A stretch of 18,333 nucleotides of DNA from Pseudomonadota bacterium (GTDB lineage Bacteria; Pseudomonadota; Gammaproteobacteria; Xanthomonadales; Marinicellaceae). The notes beneath the pieces were generated by a model, which saw only the letters and a list, made by a program, of their open reading frames with translations, was not told the DNA's origin and made no database searches. Shown here in pieces: positions 14,423-18,333 of this stretch; the stretch's first letter is position 1; each line of letters starts with the position of its first letter. The position numbers and the translations under genes are program-made. The stretch lies in NCBI GenBank assembly GCA_008501575.1, contig QQUO01000247.1:1-18333 (forward strand). Direction: 5' to 3'.

Positions 14423-15283
14423 ATGGCAGTTGGCAGAGAAATCGTCACCAAAATAAAAAGCGTACAGTCCACCCGTAAGGTGACCACCGCTTTGGAAATG
14501 GTGTCGGCGAGTAAAATTAAAAAAGCCCAGGACCAAATGGAAACTTCACGACCTTATGTCCGTAAGATTAAGGAAATGATTAACCATTTGGCACAGGCAA
14601 CACCGGAATATAAACACCCGTTCATGCATGATCAAAAAGCCGATCGAGTGGGTTATATTATTATTTCCACCGATCGTGGTTTATGTGGTGGTTTGAATGC
14701 CGGTTTATTTAAGCAGACCGTCATAAGCATGCGTGATTGGGAAAATCAGGGTAAGAAAATTGATGTGGTGACTGTGGGTAATAAAGCCACTTCAATGTTT
14801 AAAAACAGCAGCGTCAACCTCAAAGCAAACATTTCATCATTGGGTGATAACCCCAAACTGACTGAATTGATTGGTGTGGTCAAAGTGATGTTGGATGCCT
14901 ATTCTGCCGGTGAATTAAGCCATGTTTATCTGGCTTACAATGATTTTATCAATACCATGACCCAGGCACCTACGGTCGATCAATTGTTACCTTTACCAAA
15001 GGGTGATGAGGCTGTTGCCAGAGATAATTGGGATTACCTGTATGAGCCCGATGCCAAAGAGGTGTTGGATAATCTCATGACCCGTTATATAGAATCATTG
15101 GTCTATCAGGGCGTTTTGGAAAACTTAGCCTCAGAACATGCGGCACGGATGGTGGCAATGAAGTCAGCCACAGATAATGCCAGTGATTTAATCAAAGACC
15201 TGCAATTGGTTTATAACAAAGCCAGACAAGCAGCCATTACACAAGAAATTTCAGAAATTGTCAGCGGTGCAGCCGCGGTATAG
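14423..15283 (+). CDS. atpG: ATP synthase F1 subunit gamma
   Basis: Central rotor shaft, 286 residues (E. coli 287). The N-terminal helix (REIVTKIKSVQSTRKVTTALEMVSASK region, about 5–35) and the C-terminal helix ending in NKARQAAITQEISEIVSGAAA form the coiled-coil shaft. The middle Rossmann-like domain contains STDRGLCGGLN, a family hallmark. AGG about nine bases upstream of the ATG is a modest ribosome site. The stop codon lies inside the AGGAG ribosome site of atpD. Confidence 0.97.
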   Translation: MAVGREIVTKIKSVQSTRKVTTALEMVSASKIKKAQDQMETSRPYVRKIKEMINHLAQATPEYKHPFMHDQKADRVGYIIISTDRGLCGGLNAGLFKQTVISMRDWENQGKKIDVVTVGNKATSMFKNSSVNLKANISSLGDNPKLTELIGVVKVMLDAYSAGELSHVYLAYNDFINTMTQAPTVDQLLPLPKGDEAVARDNWDYLYEPDAKEVLDNLMTRYIESLVYQGVLENLASEHAARMVAMKSATDNASDLIKDLQLVYNKARQAAITQEISEIVSGAAAV

Positions 15284-15295
15284 GAGAAGTCAGAT

Positions 15296-16687
15296 ATGAG
15301 TTCAGGTAATATTATACAAATCATTGGCGCGGTGGTTGACGTGGAATTCCCACGCGATGCCGTACCTAAATTATATGATGCCCTTAAAATTGGTGAAACC
15401 AACACCACCCTGGAAGTGCAACAACAACTGGGTGACGGTGTGGTCAGAACCATTGCATTGGGTTCAACTGACGGCTTAAAACGTGGTTTAAAAGTGGACA
15501 ATACCGGTGGCGCCATTACCGTACCTGTGGGTGAAAAAACCTTAGGTCGAATTATGGATGTTTTAGGCGATCCAATTGATCGTCAAGGTGAAATCGGTGA
15601 GGAGCAACGTTGGGAAATTCACCGCGAAGCACCGGCTTATGATGAACAAGCGGCCAGTGATGAAATTTTAGAAACCGGTATTAAAGTAATTGACTTAATT
15701 TGTCCGTTTGCCAAGGGTGGTAAAGTGGGCTTATTCGGTGGTGCCGGTGTTGGTAAAACAGTTAACATGATGGAACTCATTCGTAACATTGCCATCGAGC
15801 ATGCCGGTTATTCGGTGTTTGCTGGTGTTGGTGAGCGAACCCGTGAAGGTAACGACTTCTATTATGAAATGAAAGACTCCAACGTATTGGATAAAGTGGC
15901 CCTGGTTTATGGACAAATGAACGAGCCACCGGGTAACCGATTACGTGTGGCCTTAACCGGTTTAACCATTGCCGAGTACTTCCGTGATGAAGGTCGTGAC
16001 GTTTTGATGTTTATTGATAACATATACCGTTATACCTTAGCGGGTACTGAAGTTTCAGCCCTGTTGGGGCGGATGCCTTCAGCGGTGGGTTATCAGCCGA
16101 CATTGGCAGAAGAAATGGGTAAATTACAGGAGCGAATTACCTCCACCAAGACCGGATCGATTACCTCCATTCAAGCGGTTTACGTACCGGCGGATGACTT
16201 GACTGACCCGTCACCGGCAACCACTTTTGCTCACTTGGATGCGACCGTGGTATTGTCTCGTTCAATTGCTGAGCTGGGTATTTATCCGGCGGTTGACCCA
16301 TTGGATTCAACTTCACGTCAGCTGGATCCACAAATGGTGGGTGAAGAGCATTATGAAACAGCCCGTGCAGTCCAGGGTACTTTGCAACGTTATAAGGAAC
16401 TGAAAGATATTATTGCCATTTTGGGTATGGATGAATTATCCGAAGAAGATAAGCAAACCGTTTATCGCGCCCGTAAAGTTGAGCGATTCTTCTCACAACC
16501 TTTCTTCGTGGCAGAAGTGTTTACCGGTTCACCGGGCACTTATGTGTCATTAAGTGAAACCATCCGTGGTTTTAAAGGCATTATTGATGGCGAATACGAC
16601 CACATCCCGGAACAAGCTTTTTATATGACCGGCAGTATTGATGAAGTGTTGGAAAAAGCCAAAAAAATGTCTGAAAAGGCCGCTTGA
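15296..16687 (+). CDS. atpD: ATP synthase F1 subunit beta (catalytic)
   Basis: Carries the catalytic sites for ATP synthesis, 463 residues (E. coli 460). Walker A is GGAGVGKT at 148–155 with Lys154. The catalytic Glu180 and Arg181 are in GERTREGNDFY. The Walker B Asp241 lies in MFIDNIYRYTLAG, where the usual Phe of IYRFTLAG is Tyr. The DELSEEDK lever and the ATP-pocket sequence RFFSQPFFVAEVF are intact. AGGAG at 15282–15286, nine bases before the ATG, is a strong ribosome site that overlaps the atpG stop. Confidence 0.99.
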   Translation: MSSGNIIQIIGAVVDVEFPRDAVPKLYDALKIGETNTTLEVQQQLGDGVVRTIALGSTDGLKRGLKVDNTGGAITVPVGEKTLGRIMDVLGDPIDRQGEIGEEQRWEIHREAPAYDEQAASDEILETGIKVIDLICPFAKGGKVGLFGGAGVGKTVNMMELIRNIAIEHAGYSVFAGVGERTREGNDFYYEMKDSNVLDKVALVYGQMNEPPGNRLRVALTGLTIAEYFRDEGRDVLMFIDNIYRYTLAGTEVSALLGRMPSAVGYQPTLAEEMGKLQERITSTKTGSITSIQAVYVPADDLTDPSPATTFAHLDATVVLSRSIAELGIYPAVDPLDSTSRQLDPQMVGEEHYETARAVQGTLQRYKELKDIIAILGMDELSEEDKQTVYRARKVERFFSQPFFVAEVFTGSPGTYVSLSETIRGFKGIIDGEYDHIPEQAFYMTGSIDEVLEKAKKMSEKAA

Positions 16688-16697
16688 GGATAGTTAA

Positions 16698-17120
16698 ATG
16701 ACGACCATAAAATGTGATATAGTCAGTGCCGAAGATGCCATTTATTCCGGTGATGTCACCATGGTCATTGCCAGTGGTGTCGCCGGTGAATTGGGTATTG
16801 CGCCACGCCATGCACCCTTAATTACCCGTTTAAAACCGGGACAAGTACGGGTTCACCACACCGACGGCAGCGAGCAGGAGTTTTATGTCTCAGGTGGTAT
16901 TTTAGAAGTCCAACCGAATCTGGTGTCAGTCTTAGCCGATACCGCCATTCGGGCCAAAGACATCGATGAAGCCGCGGCCATCAAAGCCAAAGAAGAGGCC
17001 GAAAACTTACTAAAAGACAGCAACAAGCAATACGACCTGGCAAAAGTACAAGCCGATCTGGCCAAAGCCGTCGCCCAAATCCAGGCCATCAGCCGCTTGA
17101 AAAAGAAACTCAAAAGATAA
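16698..17120 (+). CDS. atpC: ATP synthase F1 subunit epsilon
   Basis: A 140-residue central-stalk subunit and inhibitor of ATP hydrolysis (E. coli 139). The N-terminal beta-sandwich (about 1–85) contains GELGIAPRHAPLIT, the family signature. The two-helix C-terminal domain (about 88–138) is rich in Ala, Lys and Glu and ends in SRLKKKLKR. It is complete, so autoinhibition is possible in principle. GAGG precedes the start. The operon ends here at a terminator, with no glmU downstream as is seen in several gammaproteobacteria. Confidence 0.97.
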   Translation: MTTIKCDIVSAEDAIYSGDVTMVIASGVAGELGIAPRHAPLITRLKPGQVRVHHTDGSEQEFYVSGGILEVQPNLVSVLADTAIRAKDIDEAAAIKAKEEAENLLKDSNKQYDLAKVQADLAKAVAQIQAISRLKKKLKR

Positions 17121-17137
17121 ATGTTATGAACGAGTTT

Positions 17138-17166
17138 AAAAACCGGTCTAAATGGCCGGTTTTTTT
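17138..17166 (+). terminator. Rho-independent terminator of the atp operon
   Basis: AAAAACCGG (17138–17146) pairs with CCGGTTTTT (starting 17156) around a nine-base loop, and the T-run continues to 17166. It sits 18 bp after the atpC stop. Confidence 0.9.
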
Positions 17167-17260
17167 ATGGCCAGCCTAAATTTTTTTGTCACTTGATTAT
17201 TTTTATTCGCTGAAGTTGAGAGTTATTGTTTTGATTGATTTGAATTATTAAAAGCCGGGG

Positions 17261-17307
17261 AATAACAGGTGGCTAAAACTTTGTTATTACATTATTTTTA
17301 TTATAAT
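17261..17307 (+). promoter_or_regulatory. Promoter of the GNAT gene with an overlapping inverted repeat
   Basis: A perfect TATAAT at 17302–17307 lies 8 bases before the GNAT ATG. The nearest -35 is TTGTTA at 17281–17286, with a short 15-bp spacer. AATAACA at 17261–17267 and TGTTATT at 17282–17288 form an inverted repeat covering the -35, possibly an operator. The rest of the 149-bp gap after the terminator is AT-rich and shows nothing else. Confidence 0.45.
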
Positions 17308-17315
17308 GTCGGGTT

Positions 17316-17780
17316 ATGAAGCTTCACATTAATAACCCAAATCACCTGACTGATTTCGTTGCACTCAATGAACTGTGGATCCGCCATTATTTTAAATTAG
17401 AACACGCCGATAAAGAGTTGGCAAAAAATCCCGAGAAAATAATTAATGCTGGCGGTTATGTCATAAGCCTGACAGAATCCAATCAAGTGGTGGCGGTTTG
17501 CGCCTTATTCAACAAAGCCAATGGCATTTATGAATTAGCCAGAATGACTGTCCATCCCAATTTTCGCGGTCGGGGTCTGGCGCATCTATTAATGGCCGCC
17601 TGTTTTCAGCAGCTAAACAAGATTAAAGCAAAAAAAGTTTACTTAATCTCTAATACAAAGCTCAAAGCGGCCATCAAACTCTATCAGCATCACGGCTTTA
17701 TTACCACCCATTTGGGGCCACATCCGGATTACCAACGCGCCGACATTGTCATGGAAAAAATAATAACATTCATCACTTAA
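17316..17780 (+). CDS. GNAT family N-acetyltransferase
   Basis: A 154-residue acetyl-CoA-dependent acetyltransferase of unknown substrate. Motif A is clear: ELARMTVHPNFRGRGLAHLLM (73–93), with the pyrophosphate-binding R-x-x-G-x-A loop at Arg84–Ala89. Motif B follows with VYLISNTKLKAAIKLYQHHGF (108–128), the usual N-x-x-A-x-x-x-Y-x-x-x-GF pattern. The N-terminus (1–60) is the variable substrate-recognition part. No Shine-Dalgarno precedes the ATG and the -10 is only 8 bases upstream, so the mRNA may be leaderless. No in-frame later ATG would keep motif A with a plausible leader. It is separated from the atp operon by a terminator and is probably monocistronic. Confidence 0.88.
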   Translation: MKLHINNPNHLTDFVALNELWIRHYFKLEHADKELAKNPEKIINAGGYVISLTESNQVVAVCALFNKANGIYELARMTVHPNFRGRGLAHLLMAACFQQLNKIKAKKVYLISNTKLKAAIKLYQHHGFITTHLGPHPDYQRADIVMEKIITFIT

Positions 17781-17841
17781 TTCTGTTATTCTTATAAAAA
17801 ATAACCCAAATACTTCTAAACCAACCACAGGGATAACAGAA
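17781..17841. repeat. Short inverted repeat between the GNAT gene and the next gene
   Basis: TTCTGTTAT at 17781–17789, directly after the GNAT stop, is matched by its complement at 17833–17841, just before the next ATG. The centre is 43 bp, AT-rich, without a T-run. It could be a long-range transcript fold, but a nine-base match in AT-rich DNA is weak evidence. Confidence 0.35.
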
Positions 17842-17849
17842 AAACATTT

Positions 17850-18333
17850 ATGGTTTCATTAAGATTTTTGGTTTTAATCTGTTTTTTTTGCTCATTTGCT
17901 TATAGCCCATCCTTAAATGCAATCATTGTTGGCAGCCTACCCATTACGACAATCGATATTCCGGCAGAACCTTATGCCACATTTTTTGATTTGGTTCAGG
18001 ATCATAACAATGTGATTTACATATCACATGAAAAAGGTGTCAAGGTGTTTGACGGCAGTCGATGGCAAGACATTAACATCCCCGACACTTATTTGACCAG
18101 AATGTTGTATTTTGATGGTGTCGATAGAGTCTATGTCGGCGGTTTTGATTTTTTTGGCTACATCAATCGAAATCAATATGGTATTTATCAGTTCACCAAC
18201 TTAACACCAAATAAACCCCACATAGAGTTTGCCAGTATATGGGACATCATGGCATGTGATAAGCGTATTTTTTTTCGCGCCTTAAATCATGTTTTTGCTC
18301 TGAACCCCAAAAGTGGTGAAATCAACAGCTGGG
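17850..18333 (+). CDS. Exported beta-propeller sensor-like protein, partial (C-terminus beyond window)
   Basis: An open frame from the ATG at 17850 to the right edge (161 codons seen). The N-terminus is a signal peptide (MVSLRFLVLICFFCSFAYS), so the product is exported. The visible part has repeated short beta-blade patterns of the 'two-component regulator propeller' kind: FFDLVQDHNNVIYISHEKGVKVFDG at about 48–72, then MLYFDGVDRVYVGGFDFFGYI at about 85–105, and a third blade near the edge. Proteins of this kind usually continue into a Y_Y_Y domain, a membrane helix and a histidine kinase or GGDEF output, all of which would lie outside the window. It lacks a clear Shine-Dalgarno. Recognition of the propeller is by pattern, not by search. 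Confidence 0.6.
   Translation, partial: MVSLRFLVLICFFCSFAYSPSLNAIIVGSLPITTIDIPAEPYATFFDLVQDHNNVIYISHEKGVKVFDGSRWQDINIPDTYLTRMLYFDGVDRVYVGGFDFFGYINRNQYGIYQFTNLTPNKPHIEFASIWDIMACDKRIFFRALNHVFALNPKSGEINSW

Noticed and set aside
1..18333. CRISPR arrays, tRNA or rRNA genes, transposases, prophage, toxin–antitoxin or defence genes
   Set aside because: I looked on both strands and saw no regularly spaced repeats, cloverleaf-like genes or matching protein signatures.

Overview
The window looks like a chromosomal segment of a gammaproteobacterium of moderate GC content. The gene order lptM–dapF–DUF484–xerC matches the E. coli layout. The ATP synthase operon is of the usual proteobacterial type, and F1Fo residue numbers fall on or within a few positions of E. 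coli numbering. The sensor-like gene at the right edge and the GC-rich intergenic repeat suggest a marine or xanthomonad-related lineage (Marinicella-like is my guess). That placement is an impression, not a demonstrated assignment.

Left part (1–7380). On the minus strand lie the 5' part of an RND-type efflux membrane fusion protein (runs off the left edge) and pyrF. A periplasmic DegQ/DegP-type protease is divergent from pyrF and carries a good sigma-E-like promoter. A 164-bp spacer bounded by inverted repeats separates it from msrB. msrB converges with, and overlaps, a minus-strand pair: a SPOR-domain membrane protein translationally coupled to a GT4 glycosyltransferase. A GC-rich composite repeat fills the gap to birA, which sits behind an acyl-protein thioesterase/carboxylesterase gene.

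Middle part (7381–10063). A 67-bp intergenic region holds two back-to-back promoters whose -10 boxes lie almost on top of each other. One drives the esterase–birA pair leftward. The other drives lptM–dapF–DUF484–xerC rightward; all four of these genes overlap at their junctions. They cover an outer-membrane LPS-assembly helper, meso-diaminopimelate synthesis, an unknown function and chromosome dimer resolution.

Right part (10064–17166). The complete atp operon atpI-B-E-F-H-A-G-D-C begins at a promoter with a perfect TATAAT box lying inside a 7-bp inverted repeat, and ends at a strong rho-independent terminator. All nine subunit genes are intact with their key residues, and encode a proton-type F1Fo ATP synthase.

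Right edge (17167–18333). A GNAT acetyltransferase gene has its -10 box so close to the ATG that its mRNA is probably leaderless. It is followed by the start of a secreted or periplasmic beta-propeller sensor-like protein that runs off the edge. There are no tRNA, rRNA, CRISPR, phage or transposase genes. No stretch over 300 bp lacks a gene. Most of the window is ordinary housekeeping DNA; the points of interest are mainly regulatory and intergenic.
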